Assembly (NCBI GenBank): GCA_961205875.1
Contig: OY540813.1
Coordinates: forward strand, 31,095,001 to 31,159,000
Direction of reading: 5' to 3'
Source: Sialis fuliginosa
Lineage: Eukaryota > Arthropoda > Insecta > Megaloptera > Sialidae
DNA length: 64,000 nucleotides
This document shows positions 26,901 through 41,900 of the stretch, in pieces (the first letter of the stretch is position 1; every line of letters begins with the position of its first letter). A model generated the notes under the pieces. That model searched no databases. It saw nothing but the letters and a program-made list of their open reading frames with translations, and had not been told where the DNA came from. The translations under genes were made by a program, and so were the position numbers.

Positions 26901-29900
26901 AGCGAGCAGTGTTAAATACCTTGATGAAATCACTGAAAAAATACTATTTTATTCGCTTGATTACACATATACGTTAGCTAGAGAACATCGTCCAAGAAAA
27001 CTAGACCAGAATACAGTGCTGATGACAATTCAAGGTCTACACGCAGAGAGTACAAACTACTACATATACGCATGTCTTTCACCGGTTAGGTTAGTTCATT
27101 TATCTCTGATCTCTATATGATTAAATTCTATTCCGTCCCTTGGATTGATACCTTTGTTACGAGTAATGACTACCGTACACAGCCACTGCAGAAATGCAAC
27201 TCTCAGAACTATAGAAATTAATGGTTATTTGTTAATTTGGATAATTTAATTTTTATTATAATTTAATATTTATACTGATTTTTAAAAGTGCCGATGAAAA
27301 AAAGTGTTACCGATAACTTTAAAGTTTTAACCACTGGTAATCTAGGTACAATTATATCTGGTATTATAAAGAATTTGCTCTCGGTAGATATAAAAGCAGT
27401 GGTGACAAGTGTACATTATAAAAAAATGTATAGCATTTAGATTATTATACATTTATCCATTACAACTGCTCTAAAATCCCAAGCAAATTCATAATTATTT
27501 GACATCTCGCAGAAAGCGTTAGCTTTGCTTTTGCTCTAAAGTAAATTTTTTTAACTCTTAGCTGCTCCACCTCTCCAGAATAACATACCTGCCACACTGG
27601 GGTCATTTCGTACCCAAGATACTAAAATGCTAACTACTCGTAAGCTATTGAATATTTTATTTCAATAAAATTCCTCTGTCATCTTCGAACGATACAGAAT
27701 GCACTTCAATCGATTATTTAAAAAAAAAAACTATAATATTTAATATATTTAAAAAATTGAAAACCTTGTAAAATTCGAAAAATAGATTCTTTTACATACT
27801 AATCTATAACTTTTTTAATTTAAAAATCTAAAATTTTAGGCTGATACTCTTGAGATATACCTAACACTTTAAAGGAAAAAATAGTGTGGAAGTAGCCGTT
27901 CGAAAAAAATGTATTTATTTTGACATCTGAAGAAACGGAATGAAAAAATGAAAAAACATCTTATTTTCAGTTCATTGGACTAACGTTAGGGGTCGCCACC
28001 AAAACTATTTTCAAAAATTTAAACAGCTTAAATTGTAGTTGAAACAATGTGGGGTGCCTGGTACCCCACATTGGCAGTTAAGGGTTAATACCTGATATTA
28101 GTTTACATACTTACATACATGTATGCTATTAGAGTCACGCAGGTACCTACTAACTAACTACTACGTCATTTAAAAAAAAGAAGTTATTTTTAATTTTTCC
28201 AAAACTAGAAATGATATTGTTGCCCTTGGTATTTGCCATTGATAGTATCACTAAAACCCTACTTCCATAATTTATTAAAATTTTTTGAGTTAACTAGAGA
28301 ACCGTAAAAACAACGTTTGTATAAAATTTAATTCAAAAACCAGTAAATAAAATTATTTCGTTGACATTGTCAAATTCATATTAGAGATTATAGGATACAA
28401 ATAATTAAAAAAAATACTAAAATAATCCAGATTTATATGACATTTGAATGGAGCAACACTAAATGGTAGCCGCTACATAGGTAAACGTATTATATTATGT
28501 ACTATTGAACGTAAGCTATTATAGGTGAATGCACTTTTTATACCATTTCCTGGCTAGTACAGTACCTACTGTCGTGTTTTCATAATTATCTTCATCGTTT
28601 ATTTTTATAAAAACATTTAATGGCCGTACTGGTTTCCACATATTGTGTGAACCAAGATAGAACTTTATGTTTATAGAAGTATCGTCATCAGTAGTATAAA
28701 TTTTCTATGGTTTTCATCCCGAAATAAGTAGGTATATTTACTATATAATCATTATTAACACTTTTTAGTCCGTTAGACTGTATTTTCATTGTGAATTTTT
28801 ATTCCCAAGCCTCAAACATACGAAATTAATTTCAGAATCTTGAAGGACAATGACACAAGTGTGTATTTTTATATAAAATTTATAATTTAAATATGATTCG
28901 TTTCTGAAATAACTAAAAATAAATATCTATTAAACAAGATCAGTAAAGAGATTTAATTTTACGTGTATCCTCAATTTCTAGCTGTCACGTTTTTTTTCAA
29001 ATTTCCAGTAAACATATTTAGAAGCCAAGAGACAACGTTATGTTTAAATTTCATTAAAAATATTTGCTATAAGCTGTACAAAAAATAAAAATTTCAAAAA
29101 GTCCAGAACAAATTCAAAGGTAGCTTTCCATCATACATTTTTCATTGTAACATTTTAATTAATATATTTTTATATTATGTACAATCCTTGACATATTTTT
29201 AAAATTACTGTATAACTAATAAATATATATATTGCAATATAAGTACAGATATAAACAATTGGAAACGATTCAAGGACAGTGTTATGCTCGATTAAACTAA
29301 TAGTATTTATATGTTTATTTATATTCTTACACAGTTCATTAAAATATGCTACTATAAAGTACAGCTACACTGGTCAAAAACCTGCTTTGGATACAATTAA
29401 TAAATATCTTTGACAAAAAAATTAAGAAAAAACAAGAATCAGTAAACCAAACTGAAAAGGTTGTTAACATTTAGTCACGTTTGAAAACTCATTAAAAATA
29501 GAATTTGCATACAATATTTATTTTGTTCTTCATTGTTATTATATAATGTTATGCATATATTGCTATGCTCTCGATATTCTCTTATTCTCAAACAAGGAAT
29601 GTATTACAGATCGGGAGCCGGTAACAGTAAATGTTCGCGGATTTAAATAAGTTTTATTTATACGGCGCAAAACCTGCCGAAAAGGCGTTTTAAATTAATT
29701 GTTATTTTTGCCGTTATCACGGAATTGTATAAAATTTATAATACGTATAAAAAATATTATATTCTCTTTCGGAAAAATAAGGTATGACAAAAAAAATTTA
29801 CCGTTATCGCGAAATCAAACATTTTTTGTTATTAGAGCTTTTTTAACGTGCTTTTCAAAAATATCTTGGTATGAAAATTGCCGGAAATACCTGGCATATC

Positions 29901-32900
29901 AGTATTACTTAAACCAAAGCTCACCTAATTTTTCTGAAATAATAGGTATAATCTTTTATACGTATTATAAATTTTATTCAATTCCGCAATAGCGGCAAAA
30001 ATTTTTTTTTTTAATAATAATTTCGGCAGGCTTTGTGCCGTCATAAAGCTTTCACTTTATTTGTATGCTTTTTAACCTTAAATTAATATAAAACTTATTT
30101 AAATCCGCGATGACGGCACATTTACTGTTACCGGCTCCTGATCTATTATGTGTTCTCAGGAAAAGCTGCGAGGAACGAAATTTGGTTTGTGTATTAAAAT
30201 AGAAGACACATTTTTCTTCATCTTCTATTTCCAACAAAAAGATACTATCTATTTTTAAGAGCTTGAATCTTATCTTACGTTTAAATAAATAATAAAATGT
30301 TTGGAGTACACATTTTTGTGCATCCCTGTCAAGATAACGTTTTATCTCCAAAGAAAGGAAATATATGTTTGCTTTTCAGTCACTAATTATAACCCAAGAA
30401 TGTTGAAGCAAATAGCCATAGTCGGCTATATTGTATATTTTTATACCCATTCATAAAAATATGACTTGTCTCTCTGTCTGATATATTATATACTCTGTAG
30501 TACATAAAATAAAACAAAAAAATATTTATACAAGATAAGATACAAAGTTTATATTTTGTCTACTAGGTAAGTACTTTAGGTAAATAGAATTTTGAAATGG
30601 AAATGCAATGTTTTATATTTTTATAAATAAATAAACTCTTCAAGAAAATAAAATAGAAAGTACCAAGTGTTAATTTGTTTTAAACCGTACTGAAAAACAG
30701 AAACACGATGTTATTAAAATGAAAACGTAATTAAAAACTGTATAAATGTTGTTACTATCAGTAAGCTGTGATTATTTTGCTTCCTCGCAATATCGAAGAT
30801 ACGAGAAGCTTTGTGATCCTAAACCGATATTGTTGAAACTTGGTCGGATTGTTGGGTCTGGTTTGAGGACGGCCCCATTTAAATGTCATTTTGACGTTTT
30901 AAATATCATTTTGACGTTTGCAAAAATTTAAATTTAGATTGAAATTGTCAAAAAATTAAAAATAAAAATCTGGTGCGTTTGAAGAAAAATTTCGAACTAA
31001 TATTTTTTAGTAAAATTGTATAAAAATTAAATGGTTAAACAATTCCAGGCAATTTATCTAAGCACTATTGGTTTTTATTTAAATTGTTCAATAATTAACT
31101 ACCTTTGGTGAATTTAGCACGAAGAAGCACTGTGCATTTACTTGGCAGATGTTTTTTTTCTAGAAATTATATAAATAAACATATACAAACACGTACATTT
31201 ATTAAATTAAAAACAAGTAAGTAACTATTTGTACTTATTTCACATATTTTTATAACAATGTGTTTAAATTTATCAATAATACAATAAACATAAACTTGTA
31301 AAATCTGATAATCCCACTATCTACACATATTATATCGACTTAAATAACGAGATCTCACAAATAGACTCTCATTCTTGCCCCTATTTATAAATGGGTGTAA
31401 TCAATATGATTCACAACGACCTCTTGACATTTAATTTACTCTATCTATTTGATACATCATTGATATTCCTTCAACGGAAACTTCATCAGTGGTGAAGTGA
31501 CAAAACCTGATTGGAATTAAAATAATTTCAGCACTATACACACACTCAACATTATCAATTATTATATTATATGTATTGATTAATTAGCTACCATAATAAT
31601 ATCACTTGGCTTTAAATTGTAAATATGATAGTATGTAGGTAAAAAATAATACATTTATATTAAAATGAACGAGTTAAGTTCCAACTTCATAGGAGGCATG
31701 ATTCAGATAAAGAGTACAAAATAACCATTTAATTTTTATTTATTTTTTGAGATCGAGATGAAAAGTTTTGATTTTAATAATTACATAGTAAAAATTAATC
31801 CGAGACTTACCTAAACCTAGTCTCGTCTGAAACCCTTATTTGGAAATAAAATGATCGCATTTGCAATTATTTTTAATATTCAGTTAATGCAACTGAATAA
31901 CGTTCATGTATCGAGTCATTGCTACAGAATCGAAGTACCAAGTGAAAATAGTATAAAATTTCAATTACAATATATTTTTAAAATACGCGCTACACGCATG
32001 AATTAAAAATAAACTATACTGATTTTTCTCTAAACTCTATTTCATTTAAGAATGCAGTGGTTGCCGAGGTTTTGACGGTACGAATCTTAGATTAGGAAAG
32101 ACTATGGATACATAACAACCAATGCTAGTCCGTATATGAAAGTGTTACCAAAATTTCTCGGTGGTCATCTTTTTTTAATTGTCAAAACCGCATATTTCCT
32201 ATAGGCGTCAGTTGAAAATTTATAATATGCAAATATGCTTTAAATTACAATTGAATTTAGTATGTATGAGAGATGATAGTTCCAAATAGACGTTTCTCTT
32301 TTAATCAATTATCACTGAAATATTTTTAAAGACAATATAAAACATTTATTATTCATTAATTTTATAATTCAAAACAATTGACATTTATTTTAAAATCTGA
32401 ATGATACGTCAATGATCCGTGGAGCGATTTTTCGTGGTGCGATATGGTAACAACGCTAGGTAATGTGTTATTTGTCCTTTATCTTTACTTGTCTAAGGTA
32501 CGAATCATGCATTTTACCGTCAAAAACCACGGCAACCACTGCATTCTTAAATGAAATAGAGTATAGATACGTTTTATCACCACTCTATAAAACAATTGAA
32601 ATCCAACATGTTCTGTTATTGACTAACTTCCGAGGGATGTAATTGGGAACATACAATTCTCCCCTTGTTTAATCCACCACTGCACACAGACAAATATCAT
32701 GGGTACGTGGGTGCTGGTTTATTGGCGGACACAAGAAACTCACACACACACACACGCACGAACACGTGATGTAGGAGATGTAGCGGACGCTGCCGATTAG
32801 ATCAAAGTGTTTATTCCACATTTACTGGAACGATGAAACGTGAGGTGAAATGTTTAGCACCAACACGGGAATTTAAATGTTTCGTTTTAACAATATCGTT

Positions 32901-35900
32901 AAATTATATCATTATAAATATCAGTTCTATGTTTTGTTCGTTGTTTTTGATTTTACTTTGGAACAATATCAGTAATAACAAAGTTGGCATTAATAGGCAT
33001 AATGCCAGTAACAAAGTATCACTGAAATTATGATTTTAAATAATGAAATAAGTTAAAAAGATTCTAAAAAATGTATTTATTTTTATATTAAAAGCGAGAT
33101 TAATAAGATTTTTGTTAAAATAAAAACGCAAAATACAGCAATCCGCCATGTTTGATAAAACACCAGTCAGAGTGGATGACGTCACGGCTACGTAAACGTC
33201 ATTTTTGTTTCATTAATATCTGCACTGTTTATAAATTATTTTGTGGTTTTAAATTATCAATTTGTTCAGTTTTGTGTTACCAAAACTAAAACCGAGAAAC
33301 ATTAGCGATGGAACAAGGATTTATTATAGTTGACAAGGAGTGTTCACATAGGCGTGACGTCAAAAATGCGCCATGACACCTGGGAGCGTTTTGGCGTCAA
33401 ATTCAAAATTAGTTTTAAAAGGGTAAATTTTTGTTATTAAACCTTTATTTTCTGCAGAAATAAGCATTTTTTTGGAAGTAAGAGATACGTAAGAACATCA
33501 TAAAATAGTTTTTAAAAATTAGGCATCATGCCTATTGTATAGTAGAACTTCAATTAGCTGAAAAATTATTATTGCTCGTCTTATGGTAATTTCACTGTAT
33601 AATGAATTTCAAAAATATCTGCCATGGGTGTCACGGGACATTCTTATGTGGTATATTGTTGGTGTACGTGCATCTACTTATGTTTATACATTTTTGTACC
33701 TAAATGATGAAATAAAATAAATGAAATATAAATTATTGAAAATAATGTTCTCGACAACTTCTATTTAAATTCAGAATAAGACGATCCGAGTTTTATATAG
33801 ATCCTAAATACAAAATGTCACTCTTCTATAATTTTGTTGTTTTTAAGTAACAGTGTCTACAGAAATTAAGTCAAAATGGATTGAGCAAATTTCAAAATAT
33901 ATATTTCCATCATATCCCCAATTTTAGAAATTTTCCTTTCTTATGCCGTGTTTAGACCAAAAAAAAAAAAAAAAAAAAACAGAAAACACATTTAAAAATG
34001 CATAGGGTTTATTGCACTTTTGTCAAAAAGACACGATGTTGCTGTTTTGTTTTTTTCGGTCTAAACACGACATTATACTCGTATTTACTGTATAAAAAGG
34101 TAATGCAATTTACTATATTCACTACGCCTGACAGTTTTCACTATCCATACTAATATTATAAATGCGAAAGTGACTGTCTGTTTGTTACCTTTTCACGGCT
34201 AAACCGACTAACTGATCTTGATGATGTTTGCATCTTGAGGAAGGACATGGGCTACTTTGTATCCCGAAAAATGTATTAAGTAGATAAAAAAATGGGTGTG
34301 TGACATTTATGCGCGCAATAACTTATACTTTTTGGCGTAGACATCTAGCGTGCAAATACGAAACTATCTAAACCTGTATTCCATGCGGACAAAGTCGCGG
34401 TTAACAGCTAGTTAACATAAAACGACAAAAATATTATTGAAACAGAAATAATTGATAACCTTCTTCTTTTTCATGGGTTTTATGTCAAGTGGATTAATAA
34501 CTTTCCTTTGTTATAATAATCATTTTGGAGGTAGTAATTTTTTCTCATTGAAAACAAATAATATGAAAATGTAAAGTTGGATAGAACCGAACACATTATT
34601 AATTCTAACTTTCTTAGATTAAGATAAGCGTATCTGTATACAAATCAGATTTTATATTAAATATTCATGATAGTTTTATATATATAACAATCTTCATGAA
34701 CGCTGGCGCACTGAATACCAATAAACTGGTTTTCTATGTGTCTTCTAATTTAAAATTATTGTTATTTATGATTATTGAATTCGGCGCTAATTTAAGTTTG
34801 AATTGTAATTTATTTTGTTTTAAATACTAAGAGCATTACAGTTCTAATAATAATATAATAATAAATTTTAAAAATAATTTATAGTACAACCAATTTATCA
34901 TTAATTGTATTTTATTATAAACATAAACTAGATTATCAAATTTTATTAGATTTTTAAAACAGGACCGTAACTTGATATTCTTGAAAAGATGTGAAATATG
35001 TGTTCTAAAAGAATTCAAAATCCATAACATATAAGTTTTATCATTATAGATATAAGAAGCTTTGTGATTGTTTTAAATAGAGACAAAAAAAATTATTCCC
35101 CGATTTCAAAATTTTAAATTGGTATTTCCGTTTCAGGCCAAAAAAACACTTTTCGTTTCATGTCTGTCCTCTGAATCCTTTTCACACGCATAACTAATGA
35201 ACCACTGAACCGATATTAATGAAACTTGATTGGATGGTTGGGTCTGGCTTGACGACGGTCCCATTTCAAAATTATCAAAACCGTGTGTAAGAGGGAGGGG
35301 TGATATCCCAAAATATTTATTTTTTAAGACACCAACGACACATGTTACGTGAAAAAGTTATAGAATATTTTTTGTAGAGCAATAAATTTCCTATAATATG
35401 GGTCTACAACGTTTGTTTGTAAAATATTATTTCTACAAAGATTTATCTCAATTTGTTTAAAAAAATCATCATTAGTTTTTTTAAATTGATTTTTACTTTG
35501 ACATATTAAGTTATTTTGACGTTTGCATAAATTTAGATTTAAATTGAAATTGCCAAAAAATTAAAAATTACGAAAAAATAATCAGGTGCGTCTTAAGAAA
35601 AATTTCGAACTAATATTTTTTAGTAAAACTAGAAAAACTAAATGGTTAACCAATGCCAGGCAATTTATCTGAACACTTTATCGGGTTTTATTTAAATTGT
35701 TAAATAATTAACTACTATTGGTGAATTTAGCACGAGGAAGCACTGTGCATTTACTTGGCAGATGTTTTTGTACTTATTTATTTTCTCTCTGAAGTCCGAA
35801 AAAGTTGCATTAATTATATAACATCATTTAAAAAACTATAAAAATGTTTGTTTGTGGAAAATATACTGTCAATACCACATACTGTTTCCTTTTCAAAAAA

Positions 35901-38900
35901 TTCTGTATCATCTTACACCTTTCATATAAACAAAACACATATCTGAACGATAGGAAAAAAAATCAAAAATAAATTTATATACAGCCATGCAACTCCACGT
36001 GGCTCCTATATCCGTGTTAACAATCAATGCTATCTTTCTCTTTGTTTGTCTAACACCACAGACAATTGCACTGTCTTTATTACGTGTGACATAGAACAGT
36101 GTTGGTGATTCGTGTCTAAAAAGCCATATCGAACTTCCTGTTGGGACGAAAAAATGCTTCAACTCTTGTTTCCAGTTGTCTTTTTTCGTATAGTTTATTT
36201 GTCTGGCGGCTCGACGAGCCAATGGAACACAGTTTATTATGCTGCAGTGCAATGTACACTGTTTAAAATATTTATACATTTATAATGACATCCCCTCTCC
36301 CTCCTGCCCATCACTGTACGAAAATTATATTTAACTAATTTTATTACATATTGGCTTCTAGCTTTTCACTTCTTCTCGCCGATCTTTTCGGTTTATGAAA
36401 TGTTATAGGCAGTGAAAATTTAAAGTTTTTCCAACATACAAATTGCTAGCTCGGTTATCCACTGTAGCCTGAATGGATGTCGGAATGTAGCCTCACCTGA
36501 CCATAGAAACCAATACATAGTTTTGATATAAGTATATCTGATACTTGTTCAGAGTATCATGATTATTATAATTGTGATTTGAAAGGAATGTCTGTAGTGA
36601 GTTATCTATTAAAGATAAGTTCCATATATGAATTTGATGTATTTCTTATAGTAGTTTAATCAGGTGTACGACTGTAATTTTTGTTCACTGCTCACCCATA
36701 CCCCTGATAGACTCACCAAAATCGGTCCAGCAGATTTTGAGATCATTGAGGACAAACAATCAAACTCACATTCTATTTTATACAAATATATAAAAATATG
36801 TTTTTAGGTTTCTTCCTTCGTCGAACTTATTTTGAAAGTGCGTCACAAAATAAAACGTCTGCTAAAATAACAACAATTTTCAATCTTATTGAAATAAAAA
36901 AAATACTCAAAATACTAATTTAAATATTAATTTAAATTAGTATTTTGAGATTATTAAATCTGTTTTAACAGTGTATCTTCTGTTATGCATCGAAATGCAT
37001 TTAAAATTTTTGTACTTATGTACTTTCATTTTCGTTTTTATGTCTGAATATACATTTTACGAGATCACATGCATCTATATAGTATATAGTATTCTATATA
37101 GACCATTTTATACGAGATAAATGTTATAAATGCAGATTCATTCTACAAACTTCAATTAGTTCATAAATTAGTATTCGTATGTATAAGTTTCAGTGCTCTC
37201 TGCATAAAATTCTTAAATTATAGTATGATTGACTATATTTCATACCCGTTGCTCGTACAAAAATACGTAAAATTATATAGATATTATTTCCAGTAGAAGT
37301 AGATAATGAATACCAAAATAAACCGAAATTTCTTAGTGCAAATATTGTGCCATACCTTTTAGTAAGCTATAAATTATTAAAAAAATCTCAAAATAATAAA
37401 TAACTTTACTCTTTCCGGTCACGATCTGTAAAAGTAAGGTATATGTAAGTGCATAATATGTTTATTATCATAATATATGTTACGTCCTTGATAACTTTAT
37501 TCACGCATCAATAAAATATATTCACTCGCATTGAAATAATATACTTCACTGAACAACGCTCTAGATCCCAGTTACTGTTGATAATGTATCATATTGTTCG
37601 CCATAATCATCAGCATTACAAAATATTACTTTCATTAAATGATAAATTGCAATTTTCATTCATATAACACATATGTAATTCTTTCTCATTTAAATAAGAA
37701 TTGAAAAATAAATATATTATCCAATTATTTTCTTCTAAATTATCGAAAGTTATGTACAGTAAAACCTGTCTTAAAGTATAATCCATAATTAAATTTATAA
37801 ACCTCCTAAGTCCTAAAGAATTAAATCTACTTCTCTAAAAGTATATGGTATCATTCCCTAACACGTACTAAAAGCTAGTTTAAGGTAATATTTAACTTTA
37901 AATTGTGTTTGTAACTGTCACATAATTTTAATTTTTTTTACATGAAAATATCGCATTTATACTATTGATATAATCTAAAAATACTTAGTTAAATTTAGAA
38001 CAGTTTTATATTTGAGGCGGAATAACTATTAAGTAAATAATTATATGTGGGGGTAGAGGAAATATATTTTTATAGACGTTGTCAGGGCGCATTTAGAGAG
38101 GTTGTCTGTAGTTTGTATATATAAACATTATAATGCTGTGTTAACATCAAAAAGACAAAACAATGACACGGTGTTTTTTTTTTACAATATAGCATCAAAA
38201 CCTCCGCACTTTAAAATATGATGAATTGTTTTAAAAACAGGGTAATTCAATGGAAGATGTCACCTGACCAATAAAAATAAATTGATAGAAATTACTTAAC
38301 TTTTAGGCTTAAATTATTGTTAATTTTCCATAGTAGTCCGAAATACACGAATATTTAAAAAAAACTCATTTTTTCAGTTTAAAAAATGATTTTTACTCCA
38401 ACCATTATTGTTACGTTTTTTTGTCGATTGTAGCGTTCTGATTTGACATTTTAGGTTATTAGAGCATTTAATTATCAGTGCAAAAATATTTAACATTTCT
38501 ACTTTTAAATTTACGGTCTTATCAGAAAAAATGTATCATACAAAAGTTTCATGGTTTTGAGGGGGCTAAATATTGACATTATGGGGTGAGCTTAGAAAGA
38601 TCACTTTGATGGGTTTTCAGGTTCCACTTTTCTTTTTGAAATCTAAACCTATAATTTTTGCTGCAGATTAGTAATTTAAGAGATAAACTAAACAATTTTT
38701 GTCTGTAACATTTTTCTGAAAATGTCAATTTTTTATTATAAGGAGCAAACAAAAAAAAACTTTCTAGATTTTCCATACTTTTTTACTCGAAAATTACCTT
38801 CTAATTTTTATAAATAATCGCAAGAGGTAAAAAGTACTTGTTAGATTTATGCAAAGATTCTCACAAACTGTTTTTTAAATATGTAATTCAATTTTTTTTT

Positions 38901-41900
38901 AAATTTCAGAATTTTTTCTTTATAAAAAAGTTGCATAAAAAAATTAACAATAAATTTTAAAAACAATTCTACGAGAATCCTTGCTTAGGTCTAAGTATTA
39001 TACTTTTTTAATTTTATGATTTTTCTTAAAAGATTATAGTTTTCGAGTAAAAAATTTTCTTTCGGCCCGCACAAGTTTTTCATAAAGTATTACATTTTGA
39101 GTTGTGCAGGCCTGAACTAAAGAATACATTTTTCTCGCGAATTAACAAAATGTTGATACATGGATGTTCCTATTCTTTCTAAGTTTATGGTGTCAAATAA
39201 AAACAAAAAGGCGCGGTAACTCGTCCGATTATTTACGCTAACTGGGTGTGTAATACAATACCATCGGTACAATGCATGTCGTAAGATACGTGTTTGAATA
39301 TTGCTACTTCCGCGGGCATTTGTACGGGGACCTCACGCGACCAGATCTCCTTACACCAGAAGCTTGAAAAGTGAATACCCGTTAATTCACACGACAATGT
39401 TGTCTATGTTTTGACAATGAGTTTAATAATTGCTATGCTAGAACTTACGATGCAAAAAACTTTTTGTTTAAATATTAACATTAAATCCATGTAGGATTAC
39501 ATATGAGGCGTTTATTTTGAAAGTGGCCTAAGTCCATTTATGTTTAAACTGAGATGTTTGCGTTTCAATAAAAATTTACAATTACTATTAAAATAACCCC
39601 AATTATTAAATTAATAATATGTGGTTTTTTTACCACAAATGGATTTAAACCACTTTCAAAATTAACATTTGTTATAAATTTAAAAGAACTCAAGTTGTTG
39701 TAAAAAACACTCACTTTATTTTATATTATTTCTTTATAACCCTTAAAAAATTTATACAATTCAGGAAATTTAAATGTGTATACAGGTTGATTTTTTAATC
39801 TTAATCTTGAGATTGCTTTATATCTGGAAAACTATGGATTCTTAGGGAAAATATTTGGTACAGAAGTTTCAGGATTGAGAGGGGCAAAATCAATGGAGGT
39901 AACAATTTTTACCTTGAGTGATGGTTTACAGGTCATTTTGGGGTCAGCAATTTTTTTTCAAACGAAACCTATTTATTTATTTTTAAATTCGTAGTTTGCA
40001 GAAAAAAAAACAACTTTTGTCTGAAAAATTTTACAAAAAATTTCAATTTTAACATTTTTTTTTATTTTGTTACATTAAAATTTTTTTTTTGATTTATAAA
40101 ATTATGAAATTATAAAAGAATTACTTTTTTAAACTGCATTTTTTCTCAAACATCTAAGGTAATAATTTCAAAATTTTTGATCCAAAAATAATTTTTTGGT
40201 GTTAAAAAATAAAATACATTTTAAAAAAATTTTCAGACAAAAGTTATTTCTATTTTTCTGCAAAATACAAATCGTTTACAAAACTTTTGTACCCAACATT
40301 TTCCGTAAAAAGGTTTAGTTTTCCAGCTATTGTGATAAATTAATAACATTAACAATACTGAAGTGGACTTAGGCCACTTTCAAAATAAAGCTTTTAACTT
40401 TTAAATTAAGTGTGAAAATGATTGTGTTAAAAAAAAAATTTCCTTTGAATATATTTAACCAAAAATTGTTTTTTATGGTAGATTTCCTCTAATTATACAC
40501 GTTACCTACAGTCAACAAAAAAAAAGTGAAAATGGACTTAGATCACTTTCAAAATAAACGCCTCATATGTATGCGTTTTTTTACTACATAAATAATATTA
40601 TTAAATATGCTCGAAACGTTTTTCTCATTTTAAACTATCATATGTAATGGAGTTAATAATATTAGATGATTACGTGCTAAAATATATATAAAATATGAAG
40701 CAAATAAATTTATTAAATGTGACAATCTCATACTGATTAACTGCTAGCTGATTGATCCAACGCGAATTCGTTACTTTAATAAAATTATATATTTTTAACA
40801 TTTTTAAATTAATTTCTCGCATACGAGACGGTTGATATATTTCAGGCTTGTAGGAAATGTATATTTTTTTGTAAACTTTGTAAAGGTGCATTACGTAACA
40901 AAATCGAAGACAAGTCACAATTTTCTCTCACTTTTAGTCGTCAAATAAATCTATAAAAAATATAGAGATAAAATCTAAAACAGTATTTTTTCTTTATAAT
41001 CCCATAATTGTGAAAAATAAATTTTAAAAAAGCATTGAAATATAAAGATATCAATTTTTAATTTAAATATGAATCTAATTAATCGTATTTACAGCGTTTT
41101 GAATATGGTAATTTTTTTCTCTAGGAATATTTTGACCCTCTAAAAATGTAATTTATTTATGTGTGGATATTAACTACACTTAATGTTCACTGAAATAATG
41201 ATTTATTTTATCGGATATGAGTTTAAAATTAAGATTAATTTTCGATTAACCATGATTTTTACCAAAATCAAAGTAGGTACAAAAATAAACTTTATGTAAG
41301 ATATTTAATTCCAAATTAGGGTACAAATTCACAATACTGGTTTTTTGTTATATAATTGTATTTAATTTAGGTTATTGGCGTCTCATATTGTCTGGGGTTT
41401 GCACCAAACCAGTTCAGTAAGTCACTTATTTACACATGTGACTCAGGTCAGTCAAAACAAACATGTTGTAAACTTCTGTGAAATAAAAATGAATCTTTCA
41501 AGTTAAAATCTAGGAATGTTATTCTTAATATATGTATATGAAGCTCAACTTGAGAACCACTTATCCATTTTTTTTTAATTCATAAATATATTCTAAGGCT
41601 AGGTTATAGGATATATTTTGTTACGTTAGGTAACATAAGGAATGAGCATTGACGATAATAGTAAATCAAATCGGAAAAAAGTTTGCCACCAGCGCGCTCT
41701 TTTGCAATACTGCCTAAACCGTTAAATATTAAACAAAATAATGTAGTAAAGAATTGTGTAATTTGCCCTTTACACACTTTACAGCATCCAATTTGGTTGT
41801 ATAGTTTAGGAAATAACTTTAAATAAGTTATATATGGTAACATATAATTAATAACGCGCGAGCTAATGAAGAATACCGCGTCAAAGCGGGGCAGAAGGAG

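Noticed and set aside
29699-30351. Facing 97- and 99-codon frames
   Set aside because: Both fall in or at the edge of the palindromic element at 29607-30145; symmetry produces such frames.
35908-36279. 123-codon minus-strand frame
   Set aside because: No recognisable domain, splice context or neighbours; kept only as a note on mixed-composition intron.
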